Below are positions 1 to 6,908 of a stretch of DNA of 10,932 bases, piece by piece. The notes under the pieces were generated by a model, which saw only the letters and a list, made by a program, of their open reading frames with translations, did no database searches and had not been told where the DNA came from. This DNA comes from an uncultured Collinsella sp. (GTDB taxonomy: Bacteria > Actinomycetota > Coriobacteriia > Coriobacteriales > Coriobacteriaceae). The stretch lies in the NCBI GenBank assembly GCA_902470905.1, contig CABRIC010000059.1, positions 1-10,932 of the forward strand. The letters are read 5' to 3'. Positions within the stretch are counted from its first letter, which is position 1, and every line of letters begins with the position of its first letter. Both the position numbers and the translations under genes were made by a program.

Positions 1-26
1 GGCCCGTGGGTTATACCCTAAGAGCA

Positions 27-49
27 AACCACCCTTTTTAAGGGTGGTT
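27..49. terminator. Hairpin terminator, probably for a gene left of the window
   Basis: Arms aaccaccct (27-35) and agggtggtt (41-49) pair perfectly over 9 bp around a T-rich 5-base loop. The T tract after the stem on the plus strand is weak (ctgattt), so the direction is uncertain. The hairpin could end a plus-strand gene entering from the left or act as a backstop for the minus-strand antiporter gene. Confidence 0.5.
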
Positions 50-80
50 CTGATTTCGGTGTCAATTCAAATGTTTTTCA

Positions 81-179
81 ACCCATCCCCTCAATAACTT
101 GCGGTGAAATAGGGACTGAAATGGCTGTTCAGAAGCCTATTCAATCCCTATTTCACCGCAACTTATGGGTGGGGATGGC
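81..179. repeat. Long imperfect inverted repeat behind the antiporter gene
   Basis: The core arms, 99-120 and 140-161, match at 21 of 22 positions, and the single difference gives a G-T pair. Outside them the pairing continues imperfectly, acccatcccc (81-90) against ggggatgg (171-178), so nearly 100 bases can fold into one long hairpin. The outer arm touches the antiporter stop codon at 179-181. Neither strand shows a T tract after the stem. It may be a rho-independent stop without a classical tail, an mRNA 3'-end stabiliser, or a small dispersed palindromic element. I cannot decide between these from one copy. Confidence 0.6.
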
Positions 180-1780
180 TACGATGCTAGTGTGGCGATG
201 ACGGCTTCGTCGCCGGCGTATATTAGGGTGTTGCCATCGGGGATGATCGTCTGGCCTTCGCGCTTGAGCATCACCACAATAAACGGATGCTTGCCTTGCG
301 GCACGTCGCGCAGGCGCTGACCGGCCAGGCGACCGTGGGGAGTCACGGTGACCTCGTGCAGTGTAACCTCGGCACGCTCTTCGAATGTTGGGGCGGCCAT
401 CACCAGAAGATCGCCTTCCTGGATCACGGTATCGCCGTTGGGCAGTACCGGGTGCGCCCCGTCGCGCAGCACCAGGACCACGAGCATATCCGTCGCGCTG
501 CCAATGTCGGCGAGCGAGCGTCCGGCAAACGGATGTCCAGCGCCTACCTTGAGCTTGACGAACGACATGCCGTCTTCGTCGCGGTAGTCATTAAAGGTGC
601 GGCGCACGTCGCCGGTCGCATCGATCATATCGAGCTTCTTTGCCACCGCCGGCAGCAGCGAGCCCTGCACCACAATGCTCGACACGGCAATCACAAACAC
701 CAGGTCAAACAGGTCGTGACCGCCGGGAACGCCGGCCACCACGGCAAAGAGGCTAAACACGACCGAAGCCGCGCCGCGCAGGCCCGCCCAGCTTACGAGC
801 GCAACCTGGCGAGGGTTCGTCCTAAACGGCGCCAGCAGCATGCCCACGGCGATGGGGCGGCTCACGAAGAGCATGAACGCCATGAGCGCCAGGCCCGGCA
901 GCAGCATTTGCGGCAGGCGTGCGGGTGTAACGAGCAGGCCCAGCAAAAAGAAGATGGTCATCTCTGCCATCTCGGTGAGGGTGTCAAAGAAGTGCGCCAT
1001 CTCGACTTTGCCGGTGATGTCGCTGGCACCCAGCACAATGCCGGCCAGGTATACAGCCAAAAAGCCGTTGCCGTCCAGATAGCTCGGCAGCGCGTAGGCG
1101 ACGATGGCCACGGCGAACAAAAAGATGGTCTGCGCGTCCTTGGCCGTTGCGTGCGCGCGTTCAATCAGGCGGCCCGCCGCCCAGCCGATGGCAAGGCCCA
1201 GGCCCACGCCCAGGATAATCTGCTTGGCCAGCAGTGCGGGAATGTTGATGTCGCCGCCGGCCGCGAGTGTAGCGAGCACAGCGGTGAGCATGTAGGCGAC
1301 GGGGTCGTTGGAGCCCGATTCGACCTCGAGCAGCGAGTCGGTGCCACCTCTCAGCGACAGGCTGTGCTCACGCAGTACGCTAAAGACGCTCGCCGCGTCG
1401 GTGGATGCCACGACCGATCCCAGCAGCAGGCCGCCGATCCAGTCGAACCCCAGCGCGAAGTGGGCGAACACGCCGGTGATGCCGGCAGTGATGACGACGC
1501 CGAGCGTGCTCAGCAGCACCGCCGGCGCGGCGACGGGCTTGGCGCGGTCGATATTGGTGTTAAAGCCGCCGTAGAACATGATGAACAGCAGCGCCGTGCT
1601 GCAGACGGTTTCGGTGAGTGCGTAGTCGCTAAAGTCGATATGCGTCGGGCCGTTGACGCCCAACAGCATGCCCAGCGCGATAAAGATGAGCAGGGTGGGG
1701 AAGGGGAGTTTTTTGCCGACGGGTTTGATGGTCAGGCACAAAATGATGACGAGGCCGATAAAGAGAAGGATCTGGTTCAT
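179..1780 (-). CDS. K+(Na+)/H+ antiporter, CPA1 / NhaP2-CvrA type with two RCK_C domains
   Basis: A 533-residue membrane antiporter expected to exchange a monovalent cation for protons in pH, K+ or osmotic homeostasis. The first ~385 residues are about a dozen hydrophobic helices. They include the transport motifs Thr-Asp at 127-128, the ESGSNDP stretch with Asn-Asp at 158-159, and GLRGA at 333-337; ND in that place is typical of electroneutral CPA1 exchangers. Residues ~407-463 and ~474-531 look like two successive RCK_C (TrkA_C) domains, each ending in a 'G-D-x-(L/V)-(I/V)' type strand, suggesting nucleotide- or ligand-gated activity. I chose the ATG at 1778-1780 because AGGAG lies about 12 bases upstream and hydrophobic sequence starts at once. 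The frame stays open to an ATG at 2033-2035, but those 85 extra residues are hydrophilic and cover the divergent promoter region. The family resembles E. coli CvrA/NhaP2; whether K+ or Na+ is preferred cannot be read from sequence. Confidence 0.9.
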   Translation of the reverse strand: MNQILLFIGLVIILCLTIKPVGKKLPFPTLLIFIALGMLLGVNGPTHIDFSDYALTETVCSTALLFIMFYGGFNTNIDRAKPVAAPAVLLSTLGVVITAGITGVFAHFALGFDWIGGLLLGSVVASTDAASVFSVLREHSLSLRGGTDSLLEVESGSNDPVAYMLTAVLATLAAGGDINIPALLAKQIILGVGLGLAIGWAAGRLIERAHATAKDAQTIFLFAVAIVAYALPSYLDGNGFLAVYLAGIVLGASDITGKVEMAHFFDTLTEMAEMTIFFLLGLLVTPARLPQMLLPGLALMAFMLFVSRPIAVGMLLAPFRTNPRQVALVSWAGLRGAASVVFSLFAVVAGVPGGHDLFDLVFVIAVSSIVVQGSLLPAVAKKLDMIDATGDVRRTFNDYRDEDGMSFVKLKVGAGHPFAGRSLADIGSATDMLVVLVLRDGAHPVLPNGDTVIQEGDLLVMAAPTFEERAEVTLHEVTVTPHGRLAGQRLRDVPQGKHPFIVVMLKREGQTIIPDGNTLIYAGDEAVIATLAS

Positions 1781-1894
1781 GGATAGTGTCCGCTCCTGGG
1801 TGGCTGGCGTGGCACGGTCAGTTGTCTGCGGATATTTGTACCCAAAGATGGTGGGTTTATGGGGTTGGGTTGTGGGCGTGCGCGATATCGTCAT

Positions 1895-1909
1895 AGACGG
1901 CTGCCGTCT
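1895..1909. promoter_or_regulatory. 15-bp perfect palindrome in the divergent promoter region
   Basis: Arms agacggc (1895-1901) and gccgtct (1903-1909) surround one central base. The palindrome sits between the divergent antiporter and phosphatase genes, 20 bases upstream of the likely phosphatase -35. It may be an operator shared by both genes, or an RNA hairpin in the antiporter leader. No known regulator consensus is claimed. Confidence 0.35.
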
Positions 1910-1929
1910 TTGCCTCTGCTCGGAAACCC

Positions 1930-1958
1930 TTTCCAGCTTTATTGCAACGGAGTACAAT
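1930..1958 (+). promoter_or_regulatory. Predicted sigma-70-type promoter of the metallophosphatase gene
   Basis: A -35 box TTTCCA (1930-1935) and a -10 box TACAAT (1953-1958) are separated by exactly 17 bases. Transcription would start near 1965, leaving a ~70-base leader. The leader contains a hairpin (ttgcggc 1991-1997 / gccgcaa 2009-2015) just before the ribosome binding site. Confidence 0.5.
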
Positions 1959-1969
1959 GGGTAACGTTT

Positions 1970-1986
1970 AAGTTCAACTTGAAGTT
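1970..1986. promoter_or_regulatory. Palindrome at the predicted transcription start
   Basis: The sequence aagttcaacttgaagtt is an inverted repeat (TTCAA-C-TTGAA core plus flanking AA/TT, one mismatch per arm). It covers roughly +6 to +22 of the predicted phosphatase transcript, a typical place for a repressor site. The regulator is unknown. Confidence 0.35.
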
Positions 1987-2033
1987 TTAGTTGCGGCGCC
2001 GGGCTTCGGCCGCAATGCAAGGAGAGGCGTACC

Positions 2034-2873
2034 ATGGCGATCTATGTGACATCTGATGCTCACGGGCACGTGCGTGCGCTTGACGAGGCCCTGTCTAAGA
2101 TCTCGTTGACGTCCGACGACACGCTGTACGTGTTGGGCGACATGATCGATCGCGGGCCCGATCCGGTCGGCGTTATTAAGCTCGTGCGCTCGCTGCCCAA
2201 CGCCCGCGTGCTCAAGGGCAATCACGAGCAGATCATGCTCGATGCCATCATTGGCCAGGATCCGCTCGATGCCGAGACCTGGGATATCAACGGTGGCTGG
2301 ACGACGCGTGAGCAGCTCAACGACATGGAATTTGAGGCATACGAGGAGCTCGTGCGATGGATGGCCGCGCTGCCGCTCTACGCGGTGGTCGAGACCGAGG
2401 AGCGCCCGTATCTGCTGGTACATGCCGGTATTGAGACCGAGGCGGCGCGGGCGTTTTTGCTCGAGCATGGCGTCGATTGTGCCGATGGCGTTGGAGCGGT
2501 GGGTGCCGATCGCGAGCTGCTGCAGCAGATGCTCGCGGTGCAGTCGTCCGATGACCTGCTGTGGATTCGTCATGGCTATTGGGATGCGTCGACCGGGCTG
2601 CTTTCTGCCGAGGGCAAGGGCCCGGTCGTGGTGAGCGGTCACACGCCCACGGTATCGCTTGGGCGCTATTGCGAGGTCGGTGGTCTGGCGGGGCTCGATG
2701 AGGAATCGGGACGCGGGCAGATCGTGCGCTTGGGCGGCGAGGACACTGCTGGTGTGCCCGATCGCATCGACATCGACTGCGCCGCCGCCACCGGCTCCGA
2801 GTTCGGCCGCGTGGGCATCCTGCGCCTGGACGACGGGGCCGAGTTCTACGCGAACATCAACCCGGGCGAATAA
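2034..2873 (+). CDS. Metallophosphatase, PPP/ApaH-PrpA-like
   Basis: A 279-residue soluble calcineurin-like phosphoesterase. The full two-metal motif series is present in order: D-A-H-G (8-11, D8 and H10), G-D-M-I-D-R-G (35-41, D36), G-N-H-E (62-65, N63 and H64), V-H-A-G (129-132, H130) and S-G-H-T-P (201-205, H203). GDxxDRG with GNHE marks the PPP branch, which includes bacterial Ser/Thr protein phosphatases (PrpA/PrpB) and diadenosine tetraphosphatase ApaH. The substrate, phosphoprotein or dinucleotide, cannot be told apart here. The ~60 residues after the last motif lack an obvious further domain. The ATG at 2034 has AAGGAGA about 8 bases upstream. The gene is divergent from the antiporter and stands alone, with no partner gene downstream. 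Confidence 0.88.
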   Translation: MAIYVTSDAHGHVRALDEALSKISLTSDDTLYVLGDMIDRGPDPVGVIKLVRSLPNARVLKGNHEQIMLDAIIGQDPLDAETWDINGGWTTREQLNDMEFEAYEELVRWMAALPLYAVVETEERPYLLVHAGIETEAARAFLLEHGVDCADGVGAVGADRELLQQMLAVQSSDDLLWIRHGYWDASTGLLSAEGKGPVVVSGHTPTVSLGRYCEVGGLAGLDEESGRGQIVRLGGEDTAGVPDRIDIDCAAATGSEFGRVGILRLDDGAEFYANINPGE

Positions 2874-2903
2874 CCTTGTTCCGCCGATCTACCGTAGTTA
2901 ATT

Positions 2904-2967
2904 TGGGACGGGGCTTTTTTAGCTACTTTTGCCCTTCTGCCCGCTAATTGATTTCTCTGGGACGGGG
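2904..2967. repeat. Two-copy 'tgggacgggg' direct repeat
   Basis: The 10-mer tgggacgggg occurs at 2904-2913 and 2958-2967, and each copy is followed by a ctgcccgct (2937-2945 and 2985-2993). This gives two imperfect, similarly arranged units between the phosphatase and the MITE-like element. A T6 run (2915-2920) follows the first copy, but no convincing stem precedes it. Confidence 0.5.
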
Positions 2968-2995
2968 ATTAAATAATCATTTGGCTGCCCGCTGG

Positions 2996-3118
2996 CTAAG
3001 TGAGTAGACTTTTTTGGAAATGCCGAGCACCCAACATATTTGCCTCAATAAAACAGCAGGTCACGGACTTGTGCTTTGTCGGTGTGGTCCGGGATTCGGT
3101 AAAAGTCTACTCACTTAG
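2996..3118. mobile_element. MITE-like element, 123 bp with perfect 18-bp terminal inverted repeats
   Basis: Arms ctaagtgagtagactttt (2996-3013) and aaaagtctactcacttag (3101-3118) are perfect inverted copies around an 87-base, partly AT-rich centre without an open frame. Short size, exact terminal repeats and intergenic position fit a non-autonomous miniature element. I see no clear target-site duplication and no transposase in the window, so the call rests on structure only. It lies between the convergent ends of the phosphatase and flippase genes and may also act as a transcription barrier. The rest of the 2874-3188 gap contains the direct repeat to its left and only short hairpins (3121-3134, 3139-3152) to its right. 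Confidence 0.5.
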
Positions 3119-3188
3119 TTTTGCGTGTCCGCAACGAGACCCCAGCCGGGGTGATTCCACCGCAAATTAGCTGCTCCCATCGCCGCAA

Positions 3189-4769
3189 TTAGGCGCCGTA
3201 TGGGTTGCGGTCGCGTTCGATGCGTTGGCGGATGTGGGCGTACTCGATAATCAACAGTACCAGCAGTAGGGCCATGATGGCTAGGTAACTCACGACGGCG
3301 CCCATCAGGCCGAGCAGGTTGATCAGAATCACCGGCAGCACCACGCTTACGGCGAAGCAGATCAGGTAGATCTTGGTGACGTCTCCAGCGTGGCGTAGCA
3401 CCGTGATGATGGCGTAGATAAAGTCGATGGCCGCGGTGACGCCGCCGGCGACGACCATTAGCAGTGCAAGCGTTCGGTAGCGCTCAAAGTTGAGGCCGTA
3501 CATAAAGCTCATGAGGGGAATGCCGGGGCCTGCCATAAATGCGGCGCACACGCCGGTGATGACCACGATCAGCGCCATAACGGCAACAATAATCAGGTCA
3601 AAGCGATGACGCTTGCGAGGATTACCCCAAATGCTCGACAAGCGCAGGAGCTGTGGTTTATAGATAAATCCAATGCTCAGCAAAATAGCCTGCGCCGGAA
3701 AGAACAGGGCATTAAAGTACAGCTGATATTTGTATGCCAGCGTGCCTTCCATCACAAACTTGGGCATGCTCTCAATTAGGTTGAACAGGAACAGTGCACC
3801 AAAGAGCGGGGCGCACTGGACAAACAGGTGGCCGACCTCGCGCAGGCTCACGCGGCGCGATTTTTCGGTCTCGAGCAGGGCGAGCGGCGCGGTGACCAGC
3901 ACGAGCGAGGCAATCGCGGTGACACCCATGGCCATGGCCGCGATGGGCATGCCGCGCGTGAGGAACAGCGCCACGCTGAAGACCGCGATGACGCCGACGG
4001 AGCGTAGCGTTTGGCTCATTCCAGCCAAGTAGAGTTTGTCGGCCTGCTGCAGGCGGCCTTCGTACACGTCGGCGACGCCGTCGATGACCTTATACAGGTA
4101 GACGCCCAGGCCGATCGTCGCCATCTGCGCATCATAGCCGCGGGCGCTGCTGTACATGAGGCCGCAGCCTAGGGCGAGCGCTCCACAAAGCCAGCGGTTG
4201 AGCTGGTAGGAGGCAAAGGACGTCTTTTCGTCGATGTCTGAGACCTGGAAATTGCGCACGCCGTAGTTGCATGCGATCATGATGAGCGTGCCGGTGACGA
4301 AGGCGATGGAGAACTTACCGGCCTCCTCGGCACCCGCGAGCTGTGTCGACACGATGGTGAGCAGAGGAAACGCCATGCCCCACACGGCGGTGCCCAGGGT
4401 ATTCCAGAGATAGTCGCGGCGGGTGGCGTGCTCTTCGTATTCCGCTTCCTGCATGGAGAAGCCGCCGCCGTAGACGGCGCCGAGCAGGCGGTTCCACCAA
4501 GCGTTGACCATGCGGCGGACGGGGCCGGGCTCCCGATCGCGTTCGCGCCGGCGACGTGTGGCTTGGTAGCTATCGGGTCCGCCGGCGTTGCGCTGACTCA
4601 GCTCCTGGATGCGTGCGAGCTCCTCGGCGGTGTGCGAGGCGGGGAACAGGCCGTTCTCGATGCGTCCGCCCTGGGCCCTTGCGGTGCCGTCTTTCGATGC
4701 AGCGGGGTTGGAGATGCCGTTACGGCGGGCGATGGCGCGGCGAATGCTATCGAGGGGCGTGATGCTCAA
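3189..4769 (-). CDS. MOP-superfamily polysaccharide flippase-like membrane protein
   Basis: A protein of 526 residues. About 118 hydrophilic, arginine-rich residues lead into about 12 strongly hydrophobic segments, beginning near residue 120 (DYLWNTLGTAVWG). The transmembrane pattern and motifs such as an early G-x-E-x-x-G-x-F-like stretch (AGAEEAGKF) and SDID after the second helix fit the Wzx/PST branch of the MOP superfamily, which flips lipid-linked polysaccharide units. No glycosyltransferase or polymerase lies nearby, so the substrate is unknown. I chose the TTG at 4767-4769 because AAAGGA (minus strand, about 4777-4783) sits at good spacing. The frame continues upstream to an ATG at 4877, but that would run through the promoter and into a repeat. 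The long basic cytoplasmic tail is unusual for the family. Confidence 0.7.
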   Translation of the reverse strand: MSITPLDSIRRAIARRNGISNPAASKDGTARAQGGRIENGLFPASHTAEELARIQELSQRNAGGPDSYQATRRRRERDREPGPVRRMVNAWWNRLLGAVYGGGFSMQEAEYEEHATRRDYLWNTLGTAVWGMAFPLLTIVSTQLAGAEEAGKFSIAFVTGTLIMIACNYGVRNFQVSDIDEKTSFASYQLNRWLCGALALGCGLMYSSARGYDAQMATIGLGVYLYKVIDGVADVYEGRLQQADKLYLAGMSQTLRSVGVIAVFSVALFLTRGMPIAAMAMGVTAIASLVLVTAPLALLETEKSRRVSLREVGHLFVQCAPLFGALFLFNLIESMPKFVMEGTLAYKYQLYFNALFFPAQAILLSIGFIYKPQLLRLSSIWGNPRKRHRFDLIIVAVMALIVVITGVCAAFMAGPGIPLMSFMYGLNFERYRTLALLMVVAGGVTAAIDFIYAIITVLRHAGDVTKIYLICFAVSVVLPVILINLLGLMGAVVSYLAIMALLLVLLIIEYAHIRQRIERDRNPYGA

Positions 4770-4797
4770 AGCGGGGTCCTTTCTATTGCTGCGCTCT

Positions 4798-4817
4798 AGT
4801 ATAGACACCTCGGTGTC
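4798..4817 (-). promoter_or_regulatory. Predicted -10 box of the flippase gene abutting a perfect palindrome
   Basis: On the minus strand a TATACT -10 box (4798-4803) directly touches the 14-bp palindrome GACACC-TC-GGTGTC (4804-4817), which would lie in the promoter spacer. No good -35 box is visible at 16-18 bases, consistent with an activated or repressed promoter. A second imperfect palindrome, ttgaaca-ggt-tgttcga (4829-4845), lies just upstream. Confidence 0.4.
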
Positions 4818-4871
4818 CGCTCGTATTTTTGAACAGGTTGTTCGATAATTTCGGCGGCGCCATTCGGTAGT

Positions 4872-4927
4872 CGGCACTTAGGGACGTTCCTTATGTGCAG
4901 GCACTTTGGGAACGTCCCTAAGTGCCG
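4872..4927. repeat. REP-like hairpin A (GGGACGTTCC type)
   Basis: Arms cggcacttagggacgttcc (4872-4890) and its exact complement (4909-4927) form a perfect 19-bp stem. The 18-base loop contains a nested gtgc/gcac pair. There is no T tract on either side, so it does not look like an intrinsic terminator. Together with hairpin B it resembles a paired REP (BIME-like) unit. It also explains why the flippase frame appears to extend upstream. Confidence 0.6.
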
Positions 4928-4933
4928 GCATCC

Positions 4934-5007
4934 GGGGACACTCCTTGAATGTTGCCTGTTCAAGAGTGTCCCCAATGACTAGTCGTTTAAGAACGTCCCC
5001 AATGACT
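4934..5007. repeat. REP-like hairpin B plus 13-bp direct repeat
   Basis: ggggacactc (4934-4943) pairs with gagtgtcccc (4964-4973). After one bulged C, ttgaa (4945-4949) pairs with ttcaa (4959-4963), a 15-bp stem with a 9-base loop. The stem's end is then repeated: gtccccaatgact occurs at 4968-4980 and again at 4995-5007, the second copy preceded by gaac as in hairpin A. This looks like a partly decayed third unit in a small tandem array. Confidence 0.55.
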
Positions 5008-5058
5008 GGGCCGCTTGCCTGCGATTTTTGACCGTTGGGCGGGCTTGCCGCCCTTGCC

Positions 5059-5074
5059 GCAAAAACGTTTTTGC
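5059..5074. promoter_or_regulatory. LacI/CcpA-type operator candidate upstream of pckA
   Basis: GCAAAAACGTTTTTGC is a perfect 16-bp palindrome with the AAACGTTT centre typical of LacI-family and catabolite-control (cre-like) operators. A possible -10 box, TACAAC (5083-5088), begins nine bases downstream, so the site would overlap the -35 region. It lies 75 bases before the pckA start. A carbon-source regulator acting on PEP carboxykinase would make biological sense, but the binding protein is not in the window. Confidence 0.5.
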
Positions 5075-5148
5075 ATATCGGGTACAACGGGCTTTACGTG
5101 AGTAAAGTGCGCGCCGCGTCCACGTGCCGCGTTTTTAAAGGAGGCCCC

Positions 5149-6819
5149 ATGCCTGGTGTTACCCCTGCAGAAGTTCTGTCCAACTTTGGCATTACGCTGG
5201 TCGAAGATTCCGCCGAGAACCAACCCCGCCTGCTGGTCGACCTGCCGGCAGCCGAGCTCGTCGAGCACGCCATCCGCCGCAACGAAGGTCGCATGGCCTC
5301 CAACGGCGCACTCGTGATCGAGACGGGGGAGCGTACCGGACGTTCACCCAACGACCGCTTTATCGTCGACACGCCCGACGTGCACGACAAGATTGCCTGG
5401 GGCGCCGTCAACCGTCCGCTGTCTGTCGAGAGCTACGAGGCCATCAAATCCGGCATCGTCGACTATCTCAACGAGCGCGACGTATTCGTCACGCGCGGTA
5501 TGGCCGGTGCCGACCGCAACCATACACGTCGCCTGCTCGTCGCCTGCGAGCGCGCCAGCCAGGCGCTCTTTATTAAGCAGATGCTCGCCCGCCCGCTTGC
5601 CCGCGAAATCGCACGCACCGGCGAGCCGGACTTCTGCGTCCTTGCCGCGCCAGGTTACCAGTGTGACCCCGCCATCAAAGGCCTCAACTCCAGCGCCGCG
5701 GTGGTCATCAATTTCCAGGAGCGTGTGATTCTGGTCGCGGGTACCGGCTACTCCGGCGAGATCAAAAAGTCCATCTTCAGCGTTATGAATTACTTGCTGC
5801 CCGTCGAGGATGACGTGCTGCCCATGCACTGCTCGGCCAGTATGGACCCCGTCACGCACGAGACCGCGGTGTTCTTTGGCCTGTCCGGCACCGGCAAGAC
5901 CACGCTTTCGGCCAATCCCACGCGCCTGCTGATCGGCGATGACGAGCACGGCTGGTCCGATATGGGCATCTTTAACGTCGAGGGCGGCTGCTATGCCAAG
6001 TGCGAGGGCCTGGACGCGTTCCACGAGCCCGAGATCTTCAACGCCGTCCGCTTTGGTGCCATCTGCGAAAACGTGGTACTCGATGAGAATCGCAAGCCCA
6101 ACTACGACGACGTCTCGATCACGCACAACACGCGCGTGGCCTACCCTGTGGAGCACATTCCCAACGCGTGGACCAAGGGCATGGGCACCACTCCGAGCGT
6201 CGTGCTGTTTTTGACCTGCGACGCCTTTGGCGTGCTGCCGCCCATCTCGCGCCTGACGGCCGATGCCGCCATGTACCACTTTGTGACGGGCTTTACGGCC
6301 AAGATCCCCGGCACCGAGGTCGGCGTCACCGAGCCCACGCCCACGTTCTCCTCGCTGTTTGGCGAGCCGTTTATGCCGCTCGACCCCATGGTCTACGCCA
6401 AGATGCTCGGCGAGCGCATCGCCGACGGCCGCACGCGTGTCTATCTGGTCAACACCGGCTGGATTGGCGGCGGCTACGGCGTGGGTCATCGCATCGAGCT
6501 TGCCTATACGCGCTCACTGGTCGCTCGCGCCCTCGACGGCACCATCGAGGACAGCGAGTTTGTGCATGATGACATCTTTAATGTCGACATTCCCACTACG
6601 TGCCACGGTGTGCCCGACGGCATCCTGGTGCCGCGCCAGTACTGGCAGAGCACTGCGCGCTACGACGAGGCCGCGCACAACCTGGCGGTGATGTTCGAGG
6701 AGAACTTCGAGAAGAAGTACTCACACCTGCCCGAGTCCGTCAAAGCCGCCGGCCCGCACGCCCAGGTGCCCGTCGAGGCCCGCCATCGCGGCCGCGGCCT
6801 GCTGGGACTCCGCCACTAG
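5149..6819 (+). CDS. pckA: Phosphoenolpyruvate carboxykinase (ATP)
   Basis: Cytosolic enzyme interconverting oxaloacetate + ATP and PEP + CO2 + ADP. It serves gluconeogenesis, or in fermenting gut anaerobes often CO2 fixation towards succinate. The 556-residue length is close to the usual ~540. The substrate-site Arg is in TGERTGRSPNDRF (R65). The GEIKKS...PMHCSAS stretch supplies the metal and substrate Lys and His. The P-loop GLSGTGKT is at 244-251, the GDDEHGW motif at 263-269, and the EGGCYAK motif follows. All catalytic elements of the ATP-type family are present. I chose the ATG at 5149 because AAAGGAGG sits 6 bases upstream; the frame stays open to 5035, but those codons lie in the promoter. 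The gene stands alone between a LacI-type palindrome and a strong terminator hairpin. Confidence 0.97.
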   Translation: MPGVTPAEVLSNFGITLVEDSAENQPRLLVDLPAAELVEHAIRRNEGRMASNGALVIETGERTGRSPNDRFIVDTPDVHDKIAWGAVNRPLSVESYEAIKSGIVDYLNERDVFVTRGMAGADRNHTRRLLVACERASQALFIKQMLARPLAREIARTGEPDFCVLAAPGYQCDPAIKGLNSSAAVVINFQERVILVAGTGYSGEIKKSIFSVMNYLLPVEDDVLPMHCSASMDPVTHETAVFFGLSGTGKTTLSANPTRLLIGDDEHGWSDMGIFNVEGGCYAKCEGLDAFHEPEIFNAVRFGAICENVVLDENRKPNYDDVSITHNTRVAYPVEHIPNAWTKGMGTTPSVVLFLTCDAFGVLPPISRLTADAAMYHFVTGFTAKIPGTEVGVTEPTPTFSSLFGEPFMPLDPMVYAKMLGERIADGRTRVYLVNTGWIGGGYGVGHRIELAYTRSLVARALDGTIEDSEFVHDDIFNVDIPTTCHGVPDGILVPRQYWQSTARYDEAAHNLAVMFEENFEKKYSHLPESVKAAGPHAQVPVEARHRGRGLLGLRH

Positions 6820-6834
6820 CGTCGCCTCAGACCC

Positions 6835-6875
6835 AAAACCACCACAAAGGGGACAGGCACCTTTGTGGTGGTTTT
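6835..6875 (+). terminator. Terminator hairpin T1 behind pckA
   Basis: A perfect 16-bp stem, aaaaccaccacaaagg (6835-6850) with cctttgtggtggtttt (6860-6875), encloses the loop ggacaggca. The A and T ends let it work in both directions. It starts 16 bases after the pckA stop codon and is the exact reverse complement of hairpin T4 (9777-9817). Confidence 0.85.
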
Positions 6876-6902
6876 GCTTGGGCGGATGACTCAGGTTACA
6901 AT
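6874..6902 (+). promoter_or_regulatory. Predicted promoter of the B3/4 leader
   Basis: TTGCTT (6874-6879) and TACAAT (6897-6902) are separated by 17 bases. The -35 box overlaps the last T residues of the pckA terminator. Transcription would start near 6909, about 140 bases before the B3/4 start codon. Confidence 0.5.
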
Positions 6903-6908
6903 ACGCCT

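Noticed and set aside
287..1786. 499-codon open frame on the plus strand
   Set aside because: It is antisense to the antiporter gene; its product is rich in His, Gln and Arg with no membrane or domain pattern. GC-rich codon use on the opposite strand explains it.
2901..2925. Intrinsic terminator behind the phosphatase gene at ggggctttttt
   Set aside because: A T6 run is present, but no complementary arm forms a credible stem before it.
4832..4844. LexA/SOS box (GAAC...GTTC) upstream of the flippase
   Set aside because: The half sites are separated by 5 bases instead of 4.
5344..6489. 381-codon open frame on the minus strand
   Set aside because: It lies wholly antisense within pckA, whose catalytic motifs are intact.
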